NCBI RefSeq assembly: GCF_021134715.1
Contig: NC_060026.1
Span: 1,922,001-1,986,000 of the forward strand
Direction of reading: 5' to 3'
DNA length: 64,000 nucleotides
Source: Daphnia pulex
Taxonomy: Eukaryota > Arthropoda > Branchiopoda > Diplostraca > Daphniidae
Part shown: positions 45,658 through 55,916 of the stretch, in pieces
Numbering within the stretch: position 1 is the first letter of the stretch
Layout of the letters: the number at the start of each line of letters is the position of its first letter
Notes under the pieces: model-generated
Seen by the model: only the letters and a program-made list of their open reading frames with translations
The model's database searches: none
What the model was told of the DNA's origin: nothing
Translations under genes and position numbers: made by a program

Positions 45658-48600
45658 TCAAAGGACCTGGAAGTTTTCACAATTGGCGAGCTGATCGTCG
45701 TCTTTGCCAAACAGCCACGTGAACATTTGCTTGGCTTTCATGCTGGCTCGCACTAGACCCTTGTTCCGTATCCAAGAGCTGGAGGAGCCCTGTCCGTTGG
45801 CACCGTCGAGCGTCGATGGATCGACAAGCCCTTCCGCTATCTCTTTCTGGAGCTCTTCCTTCAACCGGATCTGTGTCAGGATTCCGACCAGCAGTTCGTC
45901 CACGTTGTGATTTATGACTACGGATACTTCCATGAATTTGGCTCGGTAGGCGCAGGCAAGACATTTTCCATCTATGAGCAGAGGCGATAAAATGTCATTC
46001 AGAGACGGAATGCAGCTTTTTTAAAAAAGTATTACGCCTAACGTGTCGTAAATTTAAACGGTAGGAGGAGAATCTATTTTTGAAAAAAAATTCTTTTGAA
46101 AATAGACAAAGGCTTCTGTTGTACGAAAGGAACGACATTGACAAAATGACGGTTCGTTTCAAAGTAACAATTGGGAGACTATAGAGGAGCGGTTGTTGAC
46201 AGATGGCAGGGCCGATACTGTTTAAAACGTAAACAAACACTGGCTATAGCTAGCTAGACCAGACACATGCTGGTTCTGTGTGTAGTATACATTTTTAGTT
46301 TACCTTGCGTTGAAACGGCACGACTGCGAACGAGGTCAATCTTGTTTCCGACAACTATAAGTGCCCGGGAACGGAGTGCGTCCCAGTTCTGTAAACGTGC
46401 TAATTCATCTTCAGTCGTCTTGAAACTGGTTTTGTCAATAACGCTGTACATGATGAGAAAGGCATCGGGGAGTTCGTTTCGATTCATCTCGACCTACGAC
46501 GACCCAAAAAAAGAAAAGAAAAAAAGTGAAAAGGTCTTATTATTATTATTATTATTATTCGTTGAAGCCCCTAAAATAGACAATATCAAAGGGGGGAAGT
46601 AAACAAGTCATGAAGCAGTCGGGGGTTCTTGATAGTCTATTGGTTTACATGAAAAGGAGGCTGTGATGTGGGGTTGTTACGGAACAATCACTCTGGCAGA
46701 AAGGAAGGGATGGTGCAGCCAACTGCATAATATTGGCAGCTACAAAGAACTACCGTGCTCTTGTGTAATATTGGGGAAAGAAAAGAAAAAGAGGAAATGT
46801 AATAAAGCATCTTTCTTTCGCTCACCTTGATGTTGTTGCAGAAGGTGAACACCAGTTCTGACTCCTCCCCGTTGAGCATGACAAATACAGATTCTGGATC
46901 AGTGTCATCTGCAAACAAGAAATATTTGAAAGACATTTAAACATTTTTGAAAGCTGACGTCATTCAATTCTGAAATTCACGCGCGATGTCCACCAATTGA
47001 TTTGCGTCTTCAACCGCCAACGTTCCGCACGACCCAGTTCCGGCACAAGTCTATAAATAATGCGGCCCAGTCATCGTCTGGGAAAGTGATTTGACATCGA
47101 GCCAAAGAAAATCTGTCAAATGACCTGTTGACAAACTTGGGTCGACTCGACACCTATTGGACACAGACCAAACCTTGACCCAATTTTTTCCTCCCCTGCT
47201 GTCGCCTTGATTAGATTTCAAATATGTTTTCAAGTCGCAACAGAAGAACCAAATTTTAATGCGCTTCAAAGTCATTTGGTGGCGCAAGCAATTTCAACGT
47301 GACCTCGTTGGAAACGGTTTGTCACAGTTGGCACGGCAAAAATCCTTCTTCTTCCTTTTATTTACAGTCCACACAACACGTAGACAAGAAAACATCGATC
47401 GAGTCTCCTCTGTCCTAAATTGGCTGTTTCACCTTTTCCACCAGCAGCCGCAGGAGAGAGGTAATAAGCTCCTTGATTCCAGTTGCTGATTGTGTTAACC
47501 TTTTTCACTCTATTGGCCACTACTAGATGGATATCGATTTGTTTGTTGGGTAGGGGCTTACCGTTCCTGACTCGGTCGTAGGCGTTGATGCAGTCGGACG
47601 ACATGAATTGTCCGACCAAGGCGGATTTGCCGACTCCGTGGGCTCCTATGATGGCCACACGGTAAGTCCTGACGTCGCTGTGATGGTGGTGATGCTGCAG
47701 CTGGTGCTGCTGTTGCTGCTGCCCACGCTGCTGCTGATCCGTTCCAGTGACTTGCAGATTGTCTCCCGTCGAGGCCCCGTTATTACCGGGAGCCGTTCGG
47801 TAATTTTTCGTGACATCACCGGTCGAGTCGTGTTGCACCGTTCCGGGGGCCAAACTGTTGCTGCGGGAGCGGCGTCGCCGGAACGAGTCACCCCTATTCA
47901 CCACACCTGAAATGGAGAAAAATATTTAAAAAACTTTACACTTGACAAAACACATCACGTCTGCACGATTGCGGGAAAAGAAAAGTTTCGATTACCGTCT
48001 GCTACTACCCTCCCCAATATCTCATCAATTTCGATTCGGTTGTTGTTGTTGTTTTTCCCTTTTCTTTCACGCTATCAGATTGTCTCTCTCTCTCGTCAGA
48101 TCTCGCAGAGTAGATTAAACCCCCCCACCCAATCTATATACTCTTCAGCATGGCTCTTCCTTTAACGGCTGCCAGCTTTTATTTGATTTGGGATTTAGTA
48201 GGAGGGCAAAAAGGAAGAAATAACGGAGAGAGAGTCGGATGCTATTTCGGTCTGCGACGACGACGAAGCGCACGCATCTCCTCGCGGCATAGTAGAGAGA
48301 GAGAGCTCCTTGTTTATTGATAGCTCGAGAGTGGTTTTCAAACTAACTTTATAACATCGGAAGAGAGAGAGCGGGGGATACCTTTCAATTATTTATTATC
48401 ATTGCTGGTTATCAATTGACGTCACTTTTCGGAGCTACTCAAAACTCCCGCGTGTGTTTAAATGGATATACAAAAATCTTCTTCTTTTTATTATATTTTC
48501 CCCTAGCTCTCTCTATGTGTACAGAAACGAGTGTGACTAGCATCGCGGAAAATGTGTCTGAACCCAAGAGAATTCCGATTCGACTCGACGGACATGACTC

Positions 48601-50645
48601 GAATGGATAAAATAACCGGGCGCACACTACTACTGTATTTCGTTTCCTTTTTTATTATTTTTCCAACCATTTCTCTGATTCTCCAACTGTGTGTGGCGCT
48701 TGGTTGCCGACCGAGAGAGACCTGGCCACTGTGTGCTGTTAACAAGAATCTAATTTTAGCTGGTGGTGGGGAGAAGAAGAAGAAGAAGATTTGAAGAAAA
48801 AGAAAAGTGAAGCAAGCAGCCGCGCTCCAAGCCGATGATGACAAAAGAGTCAAAAACTAAGAAGCTAGTTTACTACTTTTGTGTTATTGCTAGGTGATCC
48901 GCTTTAAGATAAGACACACACACACAGTATATCTCTTTCTGGTGGTGGCTATTTCGCCGGCTGCAAAACAAAAGATTTTGTCCTTGATGAGTCGGACCAG
49001 AGAAAGCGGATCGATTGTCGTCAAAGGATTGGTTTTTTTTTCTCCTCTCTTTCCTGTTTGTTCTTTTCTTTCACGTGACGCGCTCCTGGAACGTATACAC
49101 ACAGAGAGAAGGGAGGGAGGGACGACTGGCGTTTGGCCGTTTGGCTCTGCCTCGCCGCTAAATTTAGACGACGGCCACAGAGAGAATAGAAAAGGCTCCT
49201 TATTCCTTTACTGTATACTACGCTACTTACTTTTTTCTTCTTCCTTCCTTACAGAGGAAAAGGGGAGGGGGCTATAAATGATTTCGACGCTAGTAAAAGA
49301 CGGCCAGCTGCTGCTGCGTACCAGCCCTTGGCGACTGACTTTCTGTTGTTACAAGTCCCTCAAAAAATGTGGTACGTCTAAACTTTTTCGACGATCGCCT
49401 TGCAAAGTTTTTCCTGCCTCAAATGTCTTTTTTTGTTTTTATGGGAGAAGAAAGTCACGACGGAAGGATCGCATGTGCCGATCTGGTAACATCACAATAT
49501 TTAGCTCGAGATTGGCAAACAAACCCTGGGCGATCCGTGTTGCAAAAGATTTTCGACGCTCAAGGAGGAGCCCCTGCGCTAGAGAGATTGTTTACCCTAA
49601 GGGGATCGTGTTCCAGGTGGCCATCGACCGTCAAAGCGGCCCGTCGAGTGACATACGATCCAGTTTTCAGTCATACATGTAGAAGGTAGGGGAGAGAGAC
49701 TCAAATGTATAAATAGGAAAAGAAGGAAGGATCGAAACCTTTGCGAGTCAAGTCGAAGGAGCGAAGTCGGTAGGAATCCTCGTCCACGTTGCCCGTGGCG
49801 TTGTCTTCATCGTTGCCGGGACTGTCGGGCACGTCGAGGTAAGTCGATCGACGCAGCGACGAGTTGGTGACGTGAAACGCCGAAAAGGAGCTCGAATTAC
49901 TGGCGCCGTGAGCGCGGACAGAGTTGGCCCGTTTGTTGAGCGGTTGATCCTTGTTGGCCGACGTCGAACTGCCGCCAGGCCGACCGACTTGCGGTGAATT
50001 GCGATTAGCCAATTGCGACCGGCTGCCACTTGCGCCAATGGCTCGCTGGACACCAGCAGAGTTGACTGTGGCCCGTCTAATGAGAGACGGCGATAAATCC
50101 GGCGTGGAAATGGCCGGCACGTTGCTACTCACTCCGAGTGGCGGCTTAGAGTTGCCGGCAGACTGGCGAACGGATCGCAAGCCTCGAGGAGATCCATCCG
50201 GAGTGTCGTTGAACGAAGAGTCGTTCATCAATCCAGCGCCGACGCTGGGAACTTTACGCAGAAACGATTGGTAAGGATCGTCTTGCTCCTTGTTTCCAGT
50301 CAATCCGCCGGCTAAGCTGCCACTGTTGGCCCGGTCCAGATCCAGCGCCAAATCCCGTCGCTTCACACGCGGCTTGTTGGCTCCTTGGAGCCGCTCGCTT
50401 TTACTCCGCCGGGCATTCTGCCGCGTTTTGCTACTCCCGGAAGGACCCGGTCTGCCGCTACCGCCGCCGCTGCTGCTGCCGTAGTTGCTGGTAATCACTT
50501 CTCGACGGACTTCGGGCGAATCCGATCCGGAAGAACTCTCCCGGTTGTTACCACCGACACTGGCCTTCATCGCGTCGAATGTCTGACTGCCGGAAAGACA
50601 AATAGATGACGAACGTTGATTCCTTCCCACGGCCGCCGCAGACAT
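45658..50645 (-). CDS. RGK-type small GTPase (Rad/Gem/Kir family)
   Basis: Five coding exons, 50645-49739, 47906-47562, 46908-46826, 46493-46304 and 45971-45658, join in phase to 612 residues. A long Ser/Arg/Asn-rich N-terminal extension (about 340 residues) precedes a Gln/His-rich tract and the G domain. G1 is GAHGVGKSALVGQF and G4 is VGNKIDLV. The ELVFTFCNNIK-VEMNRNELPDAF region stands where G3 should be and has no DxxG, as in RGK proteins. The C-terminus ends CENFQVL, the RGK-specific CxNxxVL-type tail, and there is no CAAX box. RGK proteins bind calcium-channel beta subunits and inhibit voltage-gated calcium channels, and affect the cytoskeleton. Intron 1 (47907-49738) is long and pyrimidine-rich. 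Many opposite-strand ORFs here are shadows of the GC-rich exons. Confidence 0.88.
46538..46560. repeat. (ATT)n microsatellite in an RGK intron
   Basis: About seven ATT units in a row. Confidence 0.8.
47907..49738. other. Large first intron of the RGK gene
   Basis: 1.8 kb with CT/GA-rich simple-sequence tracts (48075-48120, 48230-48315, 48365) and short CA runs (48918). No embedded gene seen; open frames inside are chance. Confidence 0.5.
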
Positions 50646-51594
50646 TTAGCCTTAACGAAAGAAAAGTTTGAAAACTAATTTGGGTTTGGCAATCAAGAGA
50701 CAATTGGTCATCGACCAGCACCGGAAGTTAAGAGGAAGAGAAACAAACTTCGGTGCTCACCGACAAGAGCCAAAGATTTAGACTGACGAGTCACCAGGAA
50801 AGAACCTTCCTCTACTTAGCGTTCCACTGCCGAAATCCCTCCCCCTTTTGGTCCCGAACAGAAGAGGTGTAGCACACACAAGCACGAAGAGTGTGTAATA
50901 AGAGAAAAAAGCGGAGCAACGCTAGCGACATCCAGCGACCGTCACGACTCCTTTCACACCAGTTGCACAATCTCACAGAGGCCCTTCCGCCGCCTCCGCC
51001 TGTGTATCTCATCACGGAGTCGATCCACAATTTTCGACGTGAATCTTTTCAGGATTGTTATTTACTTTCTGAACCCTTCAGAGACCGGATTCAATCAGTT
51101 TTCGTCAGTGTCTTCCAGGAATTAAAGAACACAACACGGAAAAAATGTTTCGACGGCTCCGGCATTATCGATCGAGAACGTCCCGAGAAAAATATGCGAT
51201 GACGATCGATCCTACTACTCCCCTCACCCCCCAAACCTTCGAAAACTTTACGGGGGAAACGGAATACGGTGGTAAAATGTTTGAGCGCAGCCGTGTGTTT
51301 TTACTAGACAGTTGCATACGGACAATTTACGCACAGCTGGCAGCGCGTACTAATGAGCAATCGCCCGTCTCTCAACTCCATCCACTGTAGGCCAAGACAC
51401 CAATTAAAACAACCAATTACTGCCGACCGGGCCACTACTCGCCTTATCTCAAGACAACCAAGATTAATCATTGCGTTACGAGGCAGATGTCCAAATTCGA
51501 TTACAAAACCCTTAATGTCGCTTGCGACAGACTAACAAATGATTGAGCACGTTTCAAAATTTTCGTCTAAAACATCCACCATTCCAACAACTTT
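50646..51594. other. 5' flank of the RGK gene
   Basis: Holds the RGK promoter and probably non-coding 5' exons. No TATA box stands out and no ORF is supported. Confidence 0.4.
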
Positions 51595-51615
51595 GATTTA
51601 GCGCACGAAAATGTG

Positions 51616-51621
51616 TTTATT
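51616..51621 (-). terminator. Poly(A) signal of the snoRNA host gene
   Basis: AATAAA on the minus strand downstream of the last snoRNA. Confidence 0.4.
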
Positions 51622-51784
51622 TGGCGACATTTAGTCAATAACGGAACATTACACAGAAGCGTTATTGAAGAAATGATGCAATCCCACGTCAATGTTGCGC
51701 AGCCCCGGTAAAACCTACGATACAAAAATACGAATTTGAGAAATTTCACAATTTCAAGAAACGAAAGCTTAGGGAGAAACACAA

Positions 51785-51850
51785 GTCATAGAGGATAAAC
51801 CAATCTACACTGTCCTTCAGACTGGGGCGGTATATAAATAATCATTCGAA
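51785..51850 (-). ncRNA. SNORD31: Box C/D snoRNA, U31-like, copy a
   Basis: Minus strand: C box ATGATTA (51839-51845), guide ATACCGCCCCAGT (51821-51833), D' box CTGA (51817-51820). The guide is the one of vertebrate U31, complementary to 28S rRNA GACTGGGGCGGTA. The distal D box is degenerate (ATGA near 51789). Confidence 0.75.
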
Positions 51851-51999
51851 ATACAGAAATAGAAAAGGCATTAGTCAGCTATATACCTGCAATCGGCTTG
51901 GCGAGCGAATATGATGAGTAATTTCAGACGGAACCTTAAAGAAAAAGAAAAACATACAATCAACACGGAGTTTTGACAGTAACTACATTTTCAAAATTC

Positions 52000-52078
52000 A
52001 TGTTCTCAGAGAATGTAGGTAAGGATAAGTGATGCATCATTGTGCCTCAGAAATAAGTATTTCCATCATTTACTAAGT
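52000..52078 (-). ncRNA. Box C/D snoRNA, guide to 28S AAUGUAGGUAAG, copy a
   Basis: Minus strand: C AATGATG (52064-52070), D' CTGA (52047-52050), C' AATGATG (52035-52041), D CTGA (52006-52009). The element just upstream of D, CTTACCTACATTCT, is complementary to a conserved 28S segment AATGTAGGTAAG. I do not assign a vertebrate name. Confidence 0.75.
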
Positions 52079-52212
52079 CGACCAAGATTAAGTTGTAGAG
52101 AAGGTATAGTACCTCGGAATAGATCCTAAGAAACCAACACTCGTTGCAACTGATGGAAAGAACCTAATAAAGCAACTCATTAGAACCAGTAAATTACTAA
52201 CACATTTAAGAC

Positions 52213-52289
52213 AGAAGCTCAGTATCCTCGTTGACTTCATAACCTTTCGGTATATCAGCCATATGCTTGAAAAGACATCATTGCTCCTT
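52213..52289 (-). ncRNA. SNORD27: Box C/D snoRNA, U27-like, copy a
   Basis: Minus strand: terminal stem GGAGC / GCTTC, C AATGATG (52276-52282), guide CAAGCATATGG, D' CTGA (52255-52258), C'-like TATGAAG, D CTGA (52219-52222). The guide equals that of vertebrate U27, pairing with 18S rRNA CATATGCTTG near its 5' end. Confidence 0.88.
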
Positions 52290-52419
52290 AAACTCTAGGA
52301 AGGAGAACTTACCAGCCAAGTTCGCCGTAACTACCCCGTTGCCTGACAATGTTTAGTGCAAGGACAGTAGACCGTGGCAACGTCATCTTCTAAAATAAAC
52401 AAGGGAAATTAAGAGAAAT

Positions 52420-52485
52420 TTCCAGACCAACCACTTTGTGAATCGTCATATTCGTATCAGTGAGGGCAAGTGATTTCACAATTTT
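52420..52485 (-). ncRNA. Candidate box C/D snoRNA, guide to 18S GAGGGCAAGU
   Basis: Minus strand: CACTTGCCCTCA followed by CTGA (52457-52460) and a C'-like TATGACGA (52443-52450). The guide complements the conserved 18S segment GAGGGCAAGT. The C box (GTGAAAT) and D box are poor, so this is a weaker call. Confidence 0.45.
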
Positions 52486-52683
52486 GTTGCAGAGCCATCG
52501 CGTATAACGGTTGCATCAACGGAAAGCTATCATCATGTTGAGAATTTTTAATACAAATAAATCCACAACTTACCTAGTAACGACGGCACACCAACGTACG
52601 TCAGAACACCGAAATTCGAGTCTACAAGGAAAAATCAAACGCAATTAGATCACGTATAGACACACGAGCTTCGCACAGAAGAA

Positions 52684-52756
52684 CTAACGTCATTGATGAT
52701 AAACCAATCCACACTATCATTCAGACTGGGGCGGTATATAAATAATCATACGTGCA
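52684..52756 (-). ncRNA. SNORD31: Box C/D snoRNA, U31-like, copy b
   Basis: C ATGATTA (52743-52749), guide ATACCGCCCCAGT, D' CTGA (52721-52724), D-like ATGA (52691-52694) flanked by a short ACGT/ACGT stem. About 90% like copy a across 60 nt. Confidence 0.78.
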
Positions 52757-53534
52757 AAGAACACGAAAAAGACTCAACACAACCAGTACCTGATCGTTTC
52801 CTCTATGGTAAATATCCTCCATAGCCCAGCGAACCAGCAACAAGAGCAAACCAACCTATTCAGAAAAATTAAATATTAATTCGGTACTAGTGAGTTAGAA
52901 TTAAGACTTCAAATTGTCGCCTCCGTTTAAGGCACAACCTATAGACTAGGTAAGATCTCGGTTGCTTCCTACGTGGCCTTTTAATATTCCCGTTCGTAAT
53001 ATTGGCACCTCAACTCCCATTGTTAGAGAAAGAGGCGTGGCGATCGGGACAGTAAATGCATAAAATTGAAATGAAATATTACCTCACACCATTTCTGCAA
53101 CAGCACTATCCTCGCTCAGCAGAAGAACTACCAACACTTCCACAGGGGCAGTTGGACATATCCACCAAACTGAAAACAGTTGAACGCTATTAAAAACATA
53201 CAACACTTTTTTTGAAGACATATACTACTAGATCTCAGAAATTTAAAGTTACCATTGTTAAATTGTCACCAAAATTTTGTATGACAGGGATAACAAATCA
53301 TCATATCAAAAGAAAAGCAAGAAAATTGTTTTTCACACACCTCTTAATTAATTTCAAACATCCCCAACTAATGCAGCAAGTTGATAATCCTTGTTAATGT
53401 TGTCAGACAGATGGCAAAAGCTGCTTAATGGACAACCAAGCACTTTTAGGGAGATTCTTCTTTGTCCAAGTATCCTGTAGAAAACATAATATTGAGCACA
53501 GGGTCACCAGAGTAATAATAACAATCTGAGAAAC

Positions 53535-53625
53535 AAAACTTCAGAGAATGTAGGTAAGGATGAAATTAATATACATCATTGAACCTCAGAGTGGATAAGT
53601 TTTTCCATCATATTCTAAAAAGTCT
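53535..53625 (-). ncRNA. Box C/D snoRNA, guide to 28S AAUGUAGGUAAG, copy b
   Basis: Same box order as copy a: C ATGATGG, D' CTGA, C' AATGATG, D CTGA, with the guide CCTTACCTACATT kept exactly while the loops have diverged. Confidence 0.75.
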
Positions 53626-53771
53626 GCCAACTAGAACCATAAATACCTAGAGGATTTGCAGTGCTGAAAACCAACGTACAACTGGAGATTCAAATCCATA
53701 CAACACAAACCTGCAGAGAAAATTCCTGTTAGTATTACTAGCCATTGAAAGATTAACTTAAATTATCAATT

Positions 53772-53874
53772 CTGAGCTCAGTTTAAAACAATTATCCTCA
53801 TAACTTGTTACACAGCTAAAGTAGCTCTGTTAAGTTAATCAGACATATGCTTGTTAAGGAACATCATTGCTCAC
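53772..53874 (-). ncRNA. SNORD27: Box C/D snoRNA, U27-like, copy b
   Basis: Terminal stem TGAGC / GCTCA, C AATGATG (53862-53868), guide CAAGCATATGT, D' CTGA (53839-53842), C'-like TTATGAGG, D CTGA (53778-53781). Confidence 0.88.
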
Positions 53875-54037
53875 AAATCCAGATAAAAAGTGCAACAACT
53901 CACCCCAAGCAACCCCTTGTCAGATTTTTCATCCTAACTGATTGTGAACATGGAGATCCAAATCCATAGCGTAAACCTGCAGACAAATATCCGATTAATA
54001 TTAATGGCCAGTGAAGGATTCACTTGAATCATCAGTT

Positions 54038-54139
54038 TTGAGCTCAGTGAAGAAAAATTATCCTCACAACCTGTTACAGAGCTATAGTAGCTCTGTTAAG
54101 TTTATCAGACATATGCTTGTCAAGAACATCATTGCTCAC
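54038..54139 (-). ncRNA. SNORD27: Box C/D snoRNA, U27-like, copy c
   Basis: Same as copy b: stem TGAGC / GCTCA, C AATGATG (54127-54133), guide CAAGCATATGT, D' CTGA (54105-54108), D CTGA (54044-54047). An inner GAGCTA..TAGCTC hairpin is kept between D' and C'. Confidence 0.88.
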
Positions 54140-54303
54140 AAATTCAGGTAAAAAGTGTAACAACTCACCTCAAGCAACCTCATGTCAGATTTTCAAAGAT
54201 GAATCCAGCGGTGTCAATGGAAATCTAATAGAAAAAGAAACAATTAGAAAAGCACAGCTACATATAAATCAATTTTTTTCCAATTTGGTCAGTGGGAGTT
54301 AAT

Positions 54304-54370
54304 TGTGGAATCAGGAAATTGGCCTTGCCAACTCATACGAACGAGACTCGAATGCTCATCATTGCTTTAT
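54304..54370 (-). ncRNA. SNORD30: Box C/D snoRNA, U30-like
   Basis: Minus strand: C ATGATGA (54356-54362), guide CGAGTCTCGTTCGT (54337-54350) exactly complementary to 18S CGAACGAGACTC, D'-like ATGA (54333-54336), D CTGA (54311-54314). The guide is that of vertebrate U30. The terminal stem is weak. Confidence 0.78.
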
Positions 54371-54763
54371 TAGAAGTAATGAAAAACAGCTGAATGACTC
54401 ACCAGTTCAAACATGAAATAAATTTCATTCTAGCAATTCGAATCCAATACCCTGCAAAACAAAGAGAATTTTGAATATAAATGGAAAAATACGAATGCAC
54501 AAGATTTACTCTGTTTCCCATGGGACTTATATATGGTATTCTTGGAAAACTAGTAATTTTTCAAATGCATAACATACAATCATCAAAAACTAAATTTATA
54601 GATACCACATTGAAAAGCTTCTACACAGTGGAGCCGATTGCAAAGTTCACTCAACGATTTAATTGGATATAAAATAAAATAAAACTTACCAAGACGAGAG
54701 TACACACTGCAGTAGAGGGAGTCGCCATGCTGGAATGCCATGTACACACGTCACACCGGCTTG

Positions 54764-54771
54764 CTTATATA
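54764..54771 (-). promoter_or_regulatory. TATA box of the snoRNA host gene
   Basis: TATATAAG on the minus strand about 30 bp upstream of the presumed first exon, which ends at a GTAAGTTTT donor near 54689. Confidence 0.6.
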
Positions 54772-55002
54772 GACCATTCAACATTGCCGAGTGTTTCTTG
54801 GAAAATTTAATTTAAAAAACCGAAAAGGACATATATTTTTTTTCTTTACTACACAAGTTGATAATATGCTTTTTATAATTACCTTATTCAAAGTAGCAAC
54901 GAAAAAAAAAAAAAAAAAACATAAAATACACGCAGTAAATTCTGTTCAGATTCCATGTGCCACATGAATACGAACGGCAACGTTCAAGTAAAAAAAAAAT
55001 GT

Positions 55003-55233
55003 CTAAGGGCGGAATGCTTGAATGTCTTGAATGGATGTTTCGATTCGGTCGACGAATGGATTGGTTTTTTCCTTTAGACAACCACTTTTAATCTTGTCCA
55101 CTCTGTTCCCTAGTATCAGATAATAGTGGAATTCATCTTGGCCTATGGGCCAAGAGAAAAGAGCTTTGGTTCTGATAGACTTAAGAGTCACAATCAAGAT
55201 TAAATATCGATCGAATTGTAGCGTATGTTTCAT
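55003..55233 (-). other. Short ORF of unknown status
   Basis: 76-codon minus-strand ORF (for example LFSWPIGQDEFHYYLILGNR) just upstream of the snoRNA host promoter. Composition is protein-like, but there is no splice or family support. It may be a terminal-exon remnant. Confidence 0.25.
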
Positions 55234-55355
55234 CTCTTTTTTTAGCTAATCAAAATGAGCAGAGAAACTAAACAGAGCCTTCCTGGCAATGCCATAATAG
55301 TATCAACCCAGAATTTCAATTCTAATCCATCTAGTTTTCTATTATTCAATAATGA

Positions 55356-55363
55356 TATAAAAG
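55356..55363 (+). promoter_or_regulatory. Possible TATA box of the GPCR gene
   Basis: TATAAAAG 550 bp upstream of the GPCR start codon, in the right orientation; no TCAGT initiator directly after. Confidence 0.35.
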
Positions 55364-55916
55364 CCAGTGTGTTGACTTTTGTATAGAAAGTTGGTTATTC
55401 TGGTTATCCGCACCAAGCATCAAAATAGAAGTCGAATCTATTATTCCACTGTGCAGTGTGTGTCAGAATGATATCCGCGCTTTCCTATAAGAGAGCTGGC
55501 ACACATGCGTGGCAAACTGTCTGGCGCGCAAAGACTTTGATGCTAATTGGGAATTTTTGAACTTTCACTCGTATCTAAGCGGACTTGTATTCCTTTTTGG
55601 GAAATGTGGGGAATGACAAGTCATCTTAATCAAGATTTGGACGACACTGCATCGAATTTAATGTAATTATCAACTGCGGAGACAAGCAGAAAAACTTGCA
55701 AATTTGAAATCAAAGATTTGAAACTGCTCTACAAGAAATCTCTTTTCGGGTTGCCGGAACTATAAGTGCGCTTGCGCGGAACCGGCGCTCTACATGTTAT
55801 ATCCGAATAAAAGATGCGGATGGCATCTGGATGAGCTCCAGTCGCCGAAGAAACCTCCACTGTTCAAGGACTTGAGTTTCTCATAGTTGTTGGGGTTTAT
55901 TTGAAAAGAAGAGAAA

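Larger units (their letters stand above)
51595..54750 (-). ncRNA. Multi-snoRNA host gene (UHG/SNHG1-like), non-coding
   Basis: About 3.1 kb on the minus strand with a TATA box at 54764-54771, a terminal AATAAA at 51616-51621, and no meaningful ORF. Exon-like pieces with acceptor and donor on the minus strand occur at about 54404-54452, 54168-54225, 53903-53977 and 53647-53710. Between them lie box C/D snoRNAs, one per intron, which is the classic host-gene layout. Three of the snoRNA families (U27, U30, U31) are exactly those in introns of the vertebrate U22 host gene. The exons show no protein conservation, and the three copied exon ends share CTGACA..GGTTGCTTG-like sequence, so exons were duplicated with the snoRNAs. 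Exact exon borders and transcript ends are approximate. Confidence 0.75.

Noticed and set aside
47608-47910. Plus-strand open frames across the RGK second exon
   Set aside because: They oppose the GTPase G1 exon, whose motifs and splice phases are clear.
49278-49689. Two overlapping 106-134-codon plus-strand ORFs
   Set aside because: Both sit in the first intron of the RGK gene, overlap in different frames and have no recognisable motif.
54480-54690. Possible additional snoRNA in the first intron of the host gene
   Set aside because: A TTTGATGATT C-box-like word is present, but I found no matching D box, terminal stem or rRNA-complementary guide.
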